From positions 1 through 64,000 of the forward strand of contig NC_085920.1 in NCBI RefSeq assembly GCF_035222485.1: 64,000 nucleotides of DNA, in the 5' to 3' direction. The notes under the pieces were generated by a model that was not told where the DNA came from, searched no databases, and was given only the letters and a program-made list of their open reading frames with translations. This document shows positions 34,685 through 46,628 of this stretch, piece after piece. A program made the position numbers and the translations under genes. Numbering within the stretch: position 1 is the stretch's first letter; each line of letters opens with the position of its first letter. The stretch comes from Podospora pseudoanserina (taxonomy: Eukaryota; Ascomycota; Sordariomycetes; Sordariales; Podosporaceae).

Positions 34685-35821
34685 TCACTGCCCTAGCCCT
34701 TCCCGGTACGTCTCCCAATCCACGATGCTGATGACATCTGAAATCTTCCCATGTTCCAGCCAGTAGAATACATGTTCTGACCATTCAACCTCGTCACCGG
34801 TGGGCGATGCGCCCATCCAGCTCTTGACCGGGGTTCCGACAAACTCTAGCCTCGCTGCAATCATCTGCCTCCCTTCGTCCACGGCGCAAGTGTGCACCTG
34901 GAACTTGAGATCGGGGACGTGGTCCATGGCGTCTCGCATGAGATTGATGTACTTGTCTACCGACAGGTGCACTCCATTGTGCGTCACTCCCCCAGTCTTG
35001 CAAAACGGCCTGACCTCCTGATGCATGTGCTCGACCCCGGAGTTGATGGCGTCGATGTAATCCTCATAGAACGTCTTGAGGTCGATCGAGACAGGTGGAG
35101 GTGGTGGTCGCAGCCCGGGTACTGGTAACACTCTTCTGGGCTTGGCAGCAGCCAGCTTGCGTCTTGATATCCTTGGTGGCTCTTCCCTCATATCGTAGAT
35201 ACTGCTGATCTTTCCCTTATCGAAGCTAACCACCATGTGTCTGGCATACTCGGTCCTTTCAGGGGAGCGCATGCTACCAGCTCTGCCCCTCTCGGGAGTC
35301 AGATTCCGGACACATATCCTGGCCGCGACAGGATCAGGTCTGAACAGCTTGAGCTTGCCAGCTGGCGGGTTTGGGTGAATATCCCCGCCGACCATGGCGG
35401 CGATGTGCAGCTTGCTGGTCGAGCCTTGGCCAAACTCCTCTTTGAAAATGTGGACAAGTTCGTGCAGAGAAATTGACTCTCCATTGTAGGAGAGCTTCTG
35501 GTTGGCGATGTTGGGCAAAAACTCCCACTGGCGCCTGTTGATACGGTCGACAAACAGGCGGAATCGATATTGATTTGTTAATGGTGGAGGTGGCCTCACG
35601 CCGAAGCGCTCGTATCGGGCGTTGACGTCCTCCATGGATTCCCGCTTGCGCCTTTTGGAGCTGTGTGAGCTGTCTGAATCTGGCGTCCCTGGCGATGGTC
35701 TTTTTCTTGATGACGACTGTGATGGCGGTGATGGAGTAGGTGATGATGATGACGCTGTGGCAGCCAAGGGCGGCGACATGGTGGGCCGCGATATCCGCAA
35801 CTCTCGCCGGCTGTGCGACAT
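34685..35821 (-). CDS. Protein with two SnoaL/NTF2-like domains and a basic Ser-rich N-terminus
   Basis: An open frame of 378 aa from the ATG at 35821; the frame stays open to 36004, but that extension is low-complexity His/Gln and unlikely. Residues about 10-60 are Ser/Pro-rich and followed by KRRKRES, a likely nuclear signal. Two alpha+beta segments of SnoaL/NTF2 type follow, about 85-215 (ending HMVVSFDKGKISSIYD) and about 245-370 (ending HVFYWLEHGKISDVISIVDW). In secondary metabolism such folds act as cyclases, but many are binding or scaffold modules. Here the nuclear-type N-terminus argues against a polyketide role. No intron is needed. Confidence 0.72.
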   Translation of the reverse strand: MSHSRRELRISRPTMSPPLAATASSSSPTPSPPSQSSSRKRPSPGTPDSDSSHSSKRRKRESMEDVNARYERFGVRPPPPLTNQYRFRLFVDRINRRQWEFLPNIANQKLSYNGESISLHELVHIFKEEFGQGSTSKLHIAAMVGGDIHPNPPAGKLKLFRPDPVAARICVRNLTPERGRAGSMRSPERTEYARHMVVSFDKGKISSIYDMREEPPRISRRKLAAAKPRRVLPVPGLRPPPPPVSIDLKTFYEDYIDAINSGVEHMHQEVRPFCKTGGVTHNGVHLSVDKYINLMRDAMDHVPDLKFQVHTCAVDEGRQMIAARLEFVGTPVKSWMGASPTGDEVEWSEHVFYWLEHGKISDVISIVDWETYREGLGQ

Positions 35822-36538
35822 GTTGACTTTTGAGGCCGACCACTGAACAGAGGATGGTTGGTTTGGTCCAAAAGCGGCAACACTTTGATGACAGGGATGG
35901 TGCGCGGTGTGGTGATTGATGGATTTGGCTTGTGGTTGCTGCTGTTTGATGCTGTGGTGAGTGAGTGGAATCAAGGTCGCGCGATTGCGCGCCCTCACGT
36001 GCAAAATTAATCGAGGCGCAGGCTCAGAGCCGCAGGCGCGTCACAGGCCACCAACAGAACCTGGCCCGTGCACCGTGCCTGGAAAAGTGGGACGGCTTCC
36101 GCTCAACATCAGGACGCGTCGCGGTCTTTGAGCTCAGCTCCCCTACTAACAAACACGCAAAGCTGGCCGGTGGTGGTATATAGAATGACACCAGCCTGGA
36201 AGCCTTTTTGGAACCATTTGCTCAGCGCCACGGAGTTAAATCTCAGACAACCACATCGCCAGCAAGTTCGGCATGAAGGATTGTTATGCGAAGAGTTGAA
36301 GGAGCTCACAGAGCAGGTGTAAATTTTAAAATGGTGATCTGTAGTCCAGCTCTCCAAATCATCTACAAGACCCATGGCAGAGAAGCGAGAGTCTCATCTG
36401 TGCTGCGGGCTCTGGTCAGTTTTCGAGTCATCGTGGAGCTTGATGCAGCTGCAGCAACACGACCCGAAGGCATTTCCAAAGAGCTTGGAATTGAAAAACC
36501 AATCATCCTCTATGAGCGTAGATACTACGGCTGTTAGA
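35822..36538. other. Intergenic region, nothing seen
   Basis: This 717-bp stretch includes the promoter of the SnoaL-like gene (about 35,825-36,010) and the 3' end of the flavin monooxygenase gene. Open frames are short and without features. Confidence 0.45.
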
Positions 36539-38168
36539 TCACAATCGAGCCCTAAGTGGTTCTTTTTTCACCTCCTCCTCTGCCCTTTCCCTCTCCTCAA
36601 ACCCCCTGAGTTTGTGAGCCACCATGCCCTTCCAAACTGTCAGCCACTCATCGCAAAATGCGGGCAGCATTCGGCCTGTTGTTCCCTCCTTGGGATCGCC
36701 CGCAATTTTTCTCAAAAACTCGAAAAAGTCTTTGTAATCCGGAGCAATGCTGTAATAGTCTTTGCCCCCTTTCTTGGCAGCCGCTCTCTTTGCTTCCCAG
36801 CGTTGTTGATCAGCAACTGGTGGTAACGGCTGAGCACGACCAGCCAAGTGACGAGCCACGGCAACGGCTTGCCACTCATATACCTTGAATGTAAACCCTC
36901 CTCCAAGCTGGCTTTCAGTTAGTTACCACAGTGTAGGTAGAACAAAAGATTGACAACATACCATGCCAACAAATGTGAGTGTTGGGTCGAGAATATCAAA
37001 CGTATGCTGATAAACGCCCGGAAGTCTCCTGTATGCTTTCTCCACTCTCTCCTGAACAACTGGTAGAAACGGAAAGCTGAACGTGTAGCCGGTAGCAAAG
37101 ATGATATGGTCCACATCCTTGACTTTAGATCCGTCCGTGAAAAAGACTGTCCCTGTCGTCGGACACAGACTTGATATCTGCTTCTTGATCACAATGTGAG
37201 GGTGTATGAACGGCGTCCAGCCAAATGATGGGATCGGATCTCTCCTGATGGAAGAAATGAGGGGCTTTTGGGCAAAAGGAAGGATTTCATGCACGATTTC
37301 ATGAGCGGAAACTGACCCACCCACAACAATCGTTTTCTATGTCTTGTTAGCATCAAGCAATCAATAAAAAAAAGAACTTACTTTTCCCTTGTACTTTTCC
37401 CCGTTCCTAAAACGTTTGCTATGCTGGATTCTCCCCGGCCAACGTTTGTCAAATTCAATCAATCCTTCCGTCTCTGGAATCCAAGGGACATTATAATGTC
37501 CACTTGCCACGACCAACCCGTCAAACCTCTCCTGCCACCAATAGTCCTTGTCTCCTTTCCCGTCTTTCCGAAGAGTCAGCACCCACTCCCCGTTGACCTT
37601 CTCCGCCCTCTCCACTGTAGTGTGCAAGCTCAAGTGCTTGTCACTCCCTTCCCGGGTGAAGATATCTTCTATCCACGTTCGAATCACCTCACGATGCCGG
37701 AAGGGGCCGTCCAAACCGTATCTCTGCACGCTTCTACCGCTGAGCGTCCAAGGCAGCGGCTCTTGCGTATAGCCCATTATGTCTGGGTGGATGTTGCTGT
37801 GCAGGTGCTCATGCTGGGCTGAGTCGCTAAACCTCAGTTGGTGTGAGTTTACTTGCTCGCTCTTTAGCGTTTCGGTGGGGAATTGCTCCGGCACAGGCAC
37901 GGCAACATCTGCCTTTCCCGCCAACAACAACGGAAGAGAGGGGATGGCGGCCGGGAGATGAGGTGTGTAGACCCTGTGCTCTATTGTCAATACACCTAGA
38001 TTAAAATCTGTCCGAGACGACATACCATGTACCCCCAATTATGGGTCTCCTATCAAACACTCTGACCACATCAAAAGCCTGTTCTTTGGCAAGAGCATCT
38101 GTAGCAATAGCACCAGCTGGGCCAACACCAATCACAGCTACTCTGCGGACTTGAGGGACTGTGGCCAT
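36539..38168 (-). CDS. Flavin-containing monooxygenase (FMO/Baeyer-Villiger class)
   Basis: Exons 38168-38026, 37973-37382, 37336-36962 and 36907-36539, with introns of 52, 45 and 54 bp, close in frame to 492 aa. Residues 10-20 carry the FAD motif (VIGVGPAGA), followed by GGTW near 45-48. The FMO fingerprint appears as GRIQHSKRF near 230, the NADP(H) motif VGGSVSAHE near 250-258 and the conserved FATGY near 320. Such enzymes oxygenate N, S or ketone groups of small molecules with NADPH and O2; the substrate is unknown. The ATG at 38168 is preferred over one five codons upstream because conserved sequence begins soon after. No intact pathway genes are beside it. Confidence 0.9.
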
Positions 38169-38647
38169 GATTTTACACAACAAACTAAAACGAGATGCAC
38201 AAACTCGAGATTAACAGCCTGAGAATGCTCAAGTCCTCACCGTTATATGCCCCACAGGATGGCGCCTTGCTGGCTCGGCATCACGCAAACACATCTTGCA
38301 GATGCTCCCATCTCAACAGTTATACCATCACAAGCTGCAGTGACGAAAATCTTGGATCCGTTATCCCCGTGTATCCTGTGAGAAAGATGTATTGGCCCAG
38401 TAGTGAAATATGCCAGCGTGTGCTCGTGTATGTATATATAAATCCCATGCTCTTTTAGATGTTGCCTTGAAATAAATGTCCTGCCCATCTTCCTTGCCTG
38501 CCCATGGTTCGATCTGATCCTGAAATAGCCCAAAACTCCAGAAACTCCGTCGCTTAGTATTCTTTTCAGCCTATCCGTGACCCAGACACCGTAAAAAAGC
38601 AAAAAAAGTACGTGATCCTGTTGGTGATACATGATTAACCTCCTCAC
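38169..38647. other. Intergenic region, nothing seen
   Basis: This 479-bp stretch lies between the FMO start and the end of the large regulator gene. A TATA-like TGTATATATAAAT lies at about 38,429-38,441, in an orientation that serves neither neighbour obviously. No gene supported. Confidence 0.45.
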
Positions 38648-41570
38648 TCAAGCGCCGCCTCCTCCACCGCCTCCCGGCACACCGGTGCCGTCGTGGAATA
38701 ATAACAGTGGCCATTGCGCACCGGAATGGGTGTTGGCAACGTTTCCAACACCCATGGCATCGGCCTGCGTTGGTACACCCTCGACAACGTGGCCCAGCTG
38801 GACGTCACCTGGCCTGCCTGACCCTAGAGTAAGCAACGCACTCGCGCTGAAGCGCTCCTGGCTGTTGTTCCCGCCGGCGCCCGCGATAGCGGCAGTCCAG
38901 TCTTGCCATGTGTTTGCCGCGTTGTGCGCCATCATTTGTGCAGCAGCCGATGCTTGGGCTTGGGGACGCCAGTCGTCTGTTGACTGTCCGGCAACATGTT
39001 GTGTTGCCTGTGATGCGAATGCAATCAGTGGGTTGGTTGGCTCGACAGGCGTAGAACCGTTGGGGGAGACGCTTGCCGCTGTTGCTGCCGACGCAGCCGC
39101 ATAGAGGTACGACGCGCCATCCGCCGAGTCGAACGTTGCAGCACCGCCGTTTTGCTGTACAGCACCTTGGTCCGCGTACGTCAGGGCCGGATACGGCGTG
39201 GTGGAGCTGGGTACGGGACCCGAATCGTAGTAGCCGTTTCCGTTGATGGGAGCGGGCTGTTGGTCTGGTTGTGTCCCTCCGCTGGCGACGGCCGATAAGC
39301 CATGGCTGGGGTCCTGTTGAGACTTCAAGCTGTGTGGCTGAATGTCCTGCGAGGAGGCATCCTTACGGGCCATGTCCTGCTCGATCCAGCCCAGTGTGCG
39401 TTCGATGATGACCCCAACTTCGGTAGCCAGACGGTTCCCTGTACCTATGTTCGTGTTAGCCAACGTCGACCAACAAAAACAGACAAAAGCTTACCAAGCA
39501 AACGCCCAATCTCCCCAATGATGGCCAGCCATGTGGCCATGTCCTCACGGGTACTGGCAACCTCCAAGACCGTCGTCTCAAACCGCCGCTCCCACTGCGC
39601 AACAAGCTGCGTGAAGATGGCGGCCACGTACACGGCCAGCTGATACCACGTCGTATCGAGCGACTTTAGCGTGTGCAACGTCGACACCACCTTGAGCAGC
39701 TTCTTTACGGTCTCTTCGCATATCCTGGTATTTTCCGCACAAAACTTGGGATCGTCCGTCATACAAACCGAAGGATGTCTCAGACACAAGGTAAACTCGA
39801 GACAAAACGCCTGCGTATAAAGCGCAAAAACCTTTGCTTCAGGTTTGGTCGTTTCTACGTTGAGCTCCTCGGGAAGATTGTCGAGCATGTTGCGCATTCC
39901 ATCCTCCAATTCTCGGACCACGTCGACGTACGTGCTTGGGTCCCGCCGCGCACCATACAGTTTGGAAAACATTTCGATCAGCAAAGGCGTCACTTTGAAT
40001 CCCATCAGACCAACTTGGTAGTTGCAATGTCCAACTTTGGACTCGTCCAGCACCCCCTCTTCTCCCAGAAACTCATCCGGAATCGCAATGGGGAATTCCA
40101 CGTCGAACTCTTGGATAGACAGGGGCATCGGCCGGCCGAGTCGACCGTTGATGGTGCTATACAAGGCCAGAATGGCCCACCACACGCGTTTTCGCGTTTC
40201 GTTTTCCAACGTTGTGCCACCGCCGGGAATCTTGATCGCACGATGCAGATTCAGCTCGATTGCCTTCATAAAGGCAAAACTGGCCAGCGTCAGAGCACAG
40301 CCGGGCTTGGGGAAGTTTCGAGTGTGCGACATCATCATGGCGAGAGCTTGGACAGCCGTGACAGACTGGGTTGTGGCAAGATCATAGAACTTGCTGAGGC
40401 ACCAGTGGTAGTGCTTGTTGGACAGGTCGTTGAGCTGAACGTACTGCTCCGGCTTTTCTCTGTTTCGAACACCATACTGGAAATAGATGGTAGCAAACAC
40501 CATGTGGGTAATGACCAGTTCCGGGACTGAAGGTTTGAAGTTTGGCTCATCGTAAATGCGCCTCAACTGGTGTCCCGGCATAATTAGTCCAACTCTCGCT
40601 TTACACAGGGGAGACGACCTACCAGCTGGAGAAAGGAAGGCTTGTGCAAGATGGGAAGAAACGGTGACAGGGTCAGAAAGTACCACTCGGCATAGGTGAA
40701 GGCGTCATGTCGAGAAGGCAATTCAACGTTGGGCGGGGCGGGATGGATGTTGAGCGAGGTCTGGAAGAAGGCCTGGACAGATTTGTTGTACAGGGGCGTG
40801 CCAAAAGTCGTGCCCGCCGGCGGTTCGTCCATATCTGGGCCGTCAAACGAGGCTGTAATATCGAGAGTGGTGCCCAGGATAGACAATGTAGTTCCCTTGA
40901 TGGAGCTCAGCGGCTCCTTGTCCGAAGACACGCCGAGATGGTTGTTGGCAGGCCTCGCTTCGATCAGGGGATATCGCGTGCTCGAGCTGCGCTCCGATGG
41001 CGGTTTTTGCCGGCCTCCCTTTACCCACACCAAGCCGACCTGAGACCAGGAGTTCTTGAGAGGGTTGCCCACAGCGTCAAAAACCATACCTTCAGGGTAG
41101 GTGTTGTTGTACCCAGGGAACTGCCACGGCCTGACCTCGACGCCATGGTTCTCCAGCAGTTTTTCCAGCGACCGTATGTGAGCCAGCATGGCACCCTTTT
41201 CACGCTCTAACTGTTGCAAGTATCCTCGACGCTCGGTGCGCCCCGTGACTCGGTCGGTGACATAGCATTCGAGATTCTGGTTGGTACAATGGGAGCATCC
41301 TTCGGGGAGCGCATCGCAGCGAATCTTTCTAACCTAACAGCCGATTAGTTTGGGTCAAACACACCACAGAAGAAAAGAGCATACCTTGCACCTGTCGCAA
41401 GCCTGGCCTGTCCGGGTGTACGATTGCAGCTTGGACTTGACAACGCTGGAAAAGTCCTCGGGACCGCGTTCGAGACGCGGCAGCTTCACCTTGGTGGAAG
41501 CGCCGTCGCCTTGGTCAGAACCGGTGGAGTCACTGGCCCGCTTCAAGGTGTTTGGGCGGCCTGGAGGCAT
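38648..41570 (-). CDS. Zn2Cys6 transcription factor, 921 aa
   Basis: Exons 41570-41385, 41333-40623, 40566-39495 and 39444-38648, with introns of 51, 56 and 50 bp, close in frame. The zinc cluster is at residues 58-85 (C58, C61, C68, C75, C78, C85; CX2CX6CX6CX2CX6C) and is split by the first intron. A predicted coiled coil follows (LQQLEREKGAMLAHIRSLEKLL, about 105-126) and probably allows dimer binding. The fungal-specific middle homology region spans about 230-560, with the family-like PSRHDAFTYAEWYF and LNLHRAI segments. The C-terminal 250 residues are Ala/Gln/Asn-rich and end in a Gly tract (GGGGGGGA). It is a nuclear DNA-binding regulator; the target pathway cannot be told from sequence alone. 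Confidence 0.92.
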
Positions 41571-42326
41571 GGTGATTGGATCTGTATTGCGCCGCTATTT
41601 TGGCGACAGACACTCTGAGGTGTCCTGATTTGCGAGGCTGCCCTGGTGTTTTCTGTGCCGCGCCACCTCAGCGACGGGCGGCGATGGGATGGATGCGGCG
41701 ACCCGACGCCTTCTGGTTCCTATGTCGTCCTGGATCGTATGCGCCTCCGAGTTGGGGAGAGATGGAGAGTGTGTTACAGGTCGATGGTGGAATGGCTGGT
41801 GTCCCAGCGGGTTTTGCCGGTGTCAATTGGAAGCTGGGAAGGAGAATGCCGGCGCTGGCGATGGCATGACCCTGTCTGAACGTCGCGTCCAGACCCCCGG
41901 GATTGGCAGCAGCTCCTGCCGCCAGGCGTTGTCAAGGAGGGCCATCACACTGCATTCGGCGAAAAGTGGGCCTTGGCAATATTACAAGCGTAACGGGAAG
42001 GTCCCTTGTCTCTGCTTCATCTCAGCGCGGGATGTCGATGATAATGACATGTAGATTTGCTCCTTGCGCATGGTAAAGAAAGGAGATGTCATGAGTCCTA
42101 GGACAAGCTTTGAGATATGAAATCGGATTGACATTGTCTACGGTAGTGCATGTGAGGCGACATGTTAGCGGTATCGAAAATACATGGAGTGGTACCGGCC
42201 CCACTTACATCTCTCGGTGACTAAAGCTTGGTGCCCCGCGCTCTGCCCCTCCGAAGTTTCCTGCACCTACATTGACTTTGAGATTGACAATCCGACAAAA
42301 GAACAACCACTAGCATCACCAAATCC
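41571..42326. other. Divergent promoter region
   Basis: This 756-bp stretch separates the start codons of the Zn2Cys6 regulator (minus) and CGI121 (plus). No gene or repeat is supported. Confidence 0.5.
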
Positions 42327-43068
42327 ATGAGCAAAAGACCAGCGTCCAGCGAGACCTCTGACCTCTCAACCACCTCGAAACGTCCCAAACCCCCTTCCAA
42401 CATCACCATGTCCCTCGAGCGCATCCCCCTCGAACATATTCCCCCAAACTACAGGGTATACGGAGCTCTGTTTCGCGACGTATCCAACGCTTCCTTTCTC
42501 CAAACTCAGCTGATTTCCCGCAACCCCGAATTTGAATATGCCTTTATCGATGCTTCTACCATTGTCTCGCGCGTCCATCTCCTCGCAGCTGTCTGGAACG
42601 CAGTCTATAGCTCGGTGGAAGGAAACTTGAGGACGCCAAATGTGCACTCCGAAGTGGTGGCTTCCCTGAATATCAACAACAATGTGCGGTCTGCTCGGAG
42701 TTATGCGTACTGGGGCTGCAGGCTAACGCCACAAACAGATTGCCGACGGGTACAGACGATGGGGTATAACGTCTGACAAGACCAAGGACTTGGTCGTGGT
42801 CAAGATTCTCTCCTCGCCCGAACCGCTACCACAGGCCGAGCAAGAAAATGAAGCCGAGGAAGTCTTGTCACATCTAACATCGCAGATAGAGGGACGACTA
42901 GTAAGATTAACAGACCAGGAGATCGCAGAAGTCACGGACTGGCAAAAAGTCAGGAAATACTACAAGCTGAACGGAGTTCCAGTCTTGGACCAGACAAAAG
43001 ATGAGGCGGTAAAAAGGAAAAAGATGGAGAGCATGGCTATCATGGGCATGGCGCTGAGGGGACTGTAG
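42327..43068 (+). CDS. CGI121: EKC/KEOPS complex subunit CGI121
   Basis: Exons 42327-42683 and 42739-43068, with a 55-bp intron, close in frame to 228 aa. The conserved CGI121 core starts near residue 28 (SLERIPLEHIPPNYRVYGALFRDV). Across the junction the protein reads SLNINNNIADGYRRWGI, matching the family's strongly conserved NN.I...R.FGI segment, and continues with DLVVVKI. KEOPS makes the t6A modification of ANN-decoding tRNAs; Cgi121 binds the Bud32 kinase and helps hold tRNA. The ATG at 42408 (residue 28) is an equally possible start and would give about 201 aa, closer to yeast length. The 3' end converges on proline dehydrogenase with 100 bp between stops. Confidence 0.92.
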
Positions 43069-43168
43069 GAAAAAGAGAAATGATATTCAGTCGTTTGGCA
43101 GTCATGATCATTATCTCGCTATCTCATCTCAGTCTAGGTCATGTTTGGGTTTTGGTTGAATCAAGAAC

Positions 43169-44728
43169 TCAGGCCAATCCAAACAACGACTTGAGCCTCC
43201 TCAAGACCTCGGCCCTCATGGCGTCTCTCGACCCAACTGTGCGCTGCACCGCATCTCTGTTCTCGTACGCTCGCCTCAGCAGATACTTCATGCACTCTCC
43301 TGTTGAACCCCACACCAAGTACTTGTACGCCTTGGCCTTTTCCTGCTTCTCAGTCGCTTCTTGTTGGTTAAACGCAACGAGCTCGCAACTGACTTCATCC
43401 GCCATCCCCTGCAGCTGCGCAAATGCTACATCGTTGGTCTTGCTCTCGTGCTGCAGTATTCTCTTTGCCCTGACCACGGAATCTCTGTTGTGGGTAGCCA
43501 CTACCATGGACACGTCTGGAAACTGACCCTCTCCCTTCAACGGCCCGACTTGCCAATCCCTTTTGAGCAACGCCTCCGCAATACCGTCGTATGCCTTGTC
43601 TGTGTCCTCCTTGATGTCGTGTATCAGCTGCCTTGGGTCGCTCCCCAGGTACGCGCCTCTGACCAGTTTGACGCCCAGTACGAACCCCTTCTTCTTGGCT
43701 TCCTGTAGATGTTGACTCAACGTTTCGGGAGTCGACTTGAGATAAGCCTGATATGTCCCATACACCACCGGCTGGGTTCTGTTGTACCTCTCCATAAACT
43801 CCACCGTCCACTTGTCAATTCCGCCCTGGACGGCGGCTTGCTCAGCGTCGAATAGTAACCTGACACCCCTTGACTGGGCCAATACACATATGCTCTCGAT
43901 CGCCTTTTTCAGCTGTGGTGAGGGATCCGCCCCCTGCCGTAGACACTGCAATGCCAGCACGCCCGCCCCGGTAAACTTGAGGGCCACATAATCCCCCCTG
44001 TTGGCCAGTAGCACGGTCATGAGCGTCCCCTGAGCCCAGCTGTCAATCTCCTCCATGTCGACCTTGGTCTCTTCCGCAACATGCTTTGGCAAAGAACCCG
44101 TTCCCTCCTGTCCATGCGGGGTGACGACCTCTTTGGCATAGCCCAAAATCACCCCTTCAAACCCCACGTCTTTGAGGCCCTTGATCGTCCTGGCTACCTC
44201 GGCAGGCTGCTCGCCGGCGCAGAATTGGGCATAAAACGTCTTCTTCAGCAGAGCTCGCAACAGTGGGTTTGAGTCAGGGTTGAGAACTGGGTTGGTTGTA
44301 TGGGCCAGCATGGACATGATGGCCAGTGAGGGAGGTAAGAGGAATGGCGACGAGGATATCGTGGCCGTCATCCATGACCTGAGCACGGTGACCAGAGGTA
44401 AGACTGAGAGAGGCGCCGGTTTTGGTGGCCCCATACCGGCGCCTTGTGGTTGGTGGTGATGCTGATGATTGGGGAGCAGTGACGGCGATGGTACTCCTGA
44501 TAGTGTCAGGTTGCTGGATGGTGACGACTGTGTAGAGGAGTAGTGTACTGATCGAGTTGATGTGGATGATGACTCTCTGGAAGGAATTAGTATGATGTTG
44601 TGGCGGCCGCACCGCACAAGGAAACCTGCTTGTCCGCTGGAGTTGATTGCAGCGATCGCCCGTCTCTTGGACATGCTCCGGGGCAGAAGCATGCCAGGCA
44701 AAGGCCTGGGGAGCGATGCCATGGTCAC
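43169..44728 (-). CDS. Proline dehydrogenase, mitochondrial
   Basis: A single exon of 519 aa. The first 60-70 residues are rich in Arg and Ser with few acids, as in a mitochondrial targeting peptide. The FAD-dependent beta/alpha barrel of proline dehydrogenase follows: MTVLLANRGDYVALKFTG, VRLLFDAEQA, VKLVRGAYL, VVATHNRDS and the substrate-binding YLLRRAYENRDAV near the C-terminus. It oxidises proline to pyrroline-5-carboxylate in mitochondria and passes electrons to quinone. It is the PUT1/prnD-type enzyme. The partner P5C dehydrogenase is not in the window. A hydrophobic stretch at about 115-145 may be an inner-membrane contact. Confidence 0.95.
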   Translation of the reverse strand: MTMASLPRPLPGMLLPRSMSKRRAIAAINSSGQAGFLVRCGRHNIILIPSRESSSTSTRSVHYSSTQSSPSSNLTLSGVPSPSLLPNHQHHHQPQGAGMGPPKPAPLSVLPLVTVLRSWMTATISSSPFLLPPSLAIMSMLAHTTNPVLNPDSNPLLRALLKKTFYAQFCAGEQPAEVARTIKGLKDVGFEGVILGYAKEVVTPHGQEGTGSLPKHVAEETKVDMEEIDSWAQGTLMTVLLANRGDYVALKFTGAGVLALQCLRQGADPSPQLKKAIESICVLAQSRGVRLLFDAEQAAVQGGIDKWTVEFMERYNRTQPVVYGTYQAYLKSTPETLSQHLQEAKKKGFVLGVKLVRGAYLGSDPRQLIHDIKEDTDKAYDGIAEALLKRDWQVGPLKGEGQFPDVSMVVATHNRDSVVRAKRILQHESKTNDVAFAQLQGMADEVSCELVAFNQQEATEKQEKAKAYKYLVWGSTGECMKYLLRRAYENRDAVQRTVGSRDAMRAEVLRRLKSLFGLA

Positions 44729-45621
44729 CGCCTGCTAAGAGATGCTCTGGCTGAGAGGTCGCGAGCAAGATGGTCTCAATGACGCAGGCAGCAAAAAGCA
44801 CCAGCAAGTTGAGATGAAATCCAAAGTCAATTGATGGCCAGGTTACGCTACGTCCACCTTATATCAAAGACAAGCTCCCCGGTATCGCACATGCAGTGAC
44901 GCAGTCCGGCCAGGTTTCCATTGAGTTTTGATAGTGGTTCATTCCAGAGCCGACCAATCCCCTCTGCTACCCCTCGAAGCTGCTGCACTCGCTGATTTGC
45001 CGTTCGATCTCGGACGCCTCCTTTGTCAAGCTTTCCGTTCGCTGCAGGCCATGATGTTATCGTCGGTCCCTTATCAACCGGCGGGCCCCCCCAACCCCTG
45101 CCAAAGGCCGCCGGTAGCCGCAAATGCGGGCGAGTGTGGGGAAAGGGACCACTGCCGTCATCGACGAATTGGCCCCGCCCCTCTGCTCCCACGGGGGTCT
45201 CGATTCATTCCAGTCGAGCTGCCAGTCCTGCCAAGCTCCCTAGCGCTCCTGAATGCCCCTGTGAACGGCTTTCCATGGCCCCTGGACAGTCCCGACTCCT
45301 TCACCGCGGACGTCGCAAGCAGCGCCATCCCCATGACAAAGCCCACGCCAGCGGCTTCGGAGAGCGGTTGCTATCGGCGCTCATAGAAAGACGTCAATTC
45401 CAATTGTCCGATCCAGTGACCAGCCGCGCCAATTGAGGAGGCTGACTGGGTCATGTGGTTTCGTGGTGCGCCGTGGCCATGCAGCCGGGTGATCCCTTCC
45501 CCGACAAGGGCCGAAGCGGAAGTACCCTTCTCGTGGTGTGTTGGAGCTTGCCGCCCCTCCCTGGTGCGAACAACGGTATAAAGGAGGCTGGCAACCAACA
45601 CTGTGGCGGATACAAGAGTGC
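44729..45621. other. Intergenic region, no gene seen
   Basis: This 893-bp stretch contains the proline dehydrogenase promoter and the 3' end of the Tim17-type gene. Frames up to 152 codons (44,928-45,386) are compositionally unlike neighbouring genes and lack features. Confidence 0.45.
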
Positions 45622-46318
45622 TCATGCCTTTTGCTTTAAGGTCCTGATCTTGCGCTTGATATACTCGACGTATTGCAGACGCCGGCCCCTCTTAGCCGCC
45701 AGGATGTCTTGTATTCCGCCGTAGAGGGTACCGACCACGAGGGCTGTCTTGGTGGTTCGGGCTGCGAGGGGTAATGAGTAACGGTCTGCAGCAGTCTGTT
45801 AGTATTTTGCCGTAGGCTTTCGGTATTCAAGAAAACATACTCCAGAGGCTAAAGACTCCAGCACAAGTCACCATGGACGTCACAGTGTTGAACAGATCGG
45901 CAGTGCCGCGATACTCGTCAAACATGTGCTCAATGGAAAACACAGCCGTGGTCCAGACACCAATCTTGGTTCCCATCTTTAGCCCCTCACGTAGGCCTCC
46001 GCGGGCTGCGATGTAATTCTTGCTCTTGTGGTACAGATACCAGCCGGTGGCGGTCGAGGGCAGCTTGTGGGCGTGCTCGGCACGGAACTGGAGACTGGCG
46101 ATCTTGCTGCCGTGCCCTGCTCCGACAAGGAAGCCAGTGCCAAAAGACAGCATTGTGGCGAGCGGCAGCCGAATCATAGGGGGCATCGACAAGCGCGAAG
46201 AAATGTAGAATGCCTCGATTTCTTCTTTACTGGGCTTTTGATAGCCGACCGGGACATCGTCTTGCTGGGGCGGGGCTGGGATTTGAGCTGCTGGGGCAGA
46301 CGCCGGATGAGTAGCCAT
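45622..46318 (-). CDS. Tim17/Tim22/Tim23-family inner-membrane protein
   Basis: Exons 46318-45841 and 45785-45622, with a 55-bp intron (GTATGT...TACTAACAG...CAG), close in frame to 213 aa. A Pro/Ala-rich N-terminus is followed by four hydrophobic segments with the small-residue packing of this superfamily: MLSFGTGFLVGAGHGSK, GLREGLKMGTKIGVW and TSMVTCAGVFSLW. After the junction come TALVVGTLYGGIQDI and a basic tail (RRLQYVEYIKRKI). It is likely a mitochondrial inner-membrane protein. Whether it is a translocase channel or an accessory of the TIMMDC1 kind cannot be decided. The frame extends 29 codons upstream (46405); the chosen ATG is the better fit. Confidence 0.8.
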
Positions 46319-46628
46319 GGTGAATATATCTTTGGACTCGTGTCCTGTCAGCATGTGCTTGGCCGTGATGTTGGAGAAGGAGAATGCTTCAGCGAGGAAA
46401 GGCAATGATTAAACTGAGCGGACGAGACAGCTGCTGCACCGTCGATCTGCCTGGTGATTGGAGTGAAAATGGAAAATGCAGAGGTCAAAGCTCCCTGCCC
46501 CACCTTCTGTTTGTCGCCAGGATCAGGCAGCTTGGCAACCTGCCCCACACAAGCTCTCACCAACCCTTTACACCCAAGACATCAAGATAGTACAAGCTCG
46601 TCAATTTTTAATACAGATCACTGTCAAG

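Noticed and set aside
36923-37324. Separate small oxidoreductase gene
   Set aside because: It is the third exon of the four-exon flavin monooxygenase; the junctions join in frame.
39673-40530. 285-codon plus-strand frame
   Set aside because: Antisense shadow of the large Zn2Cys6 regulator exon, with no domain and high Arg/His content.
44928-45386. 152-codon plus-strand frame upstream of proline dehydrogenase
   Set aside because: Proline/serine-rich without motifs, lies in a promoter region, and overlaps other equally long frames.
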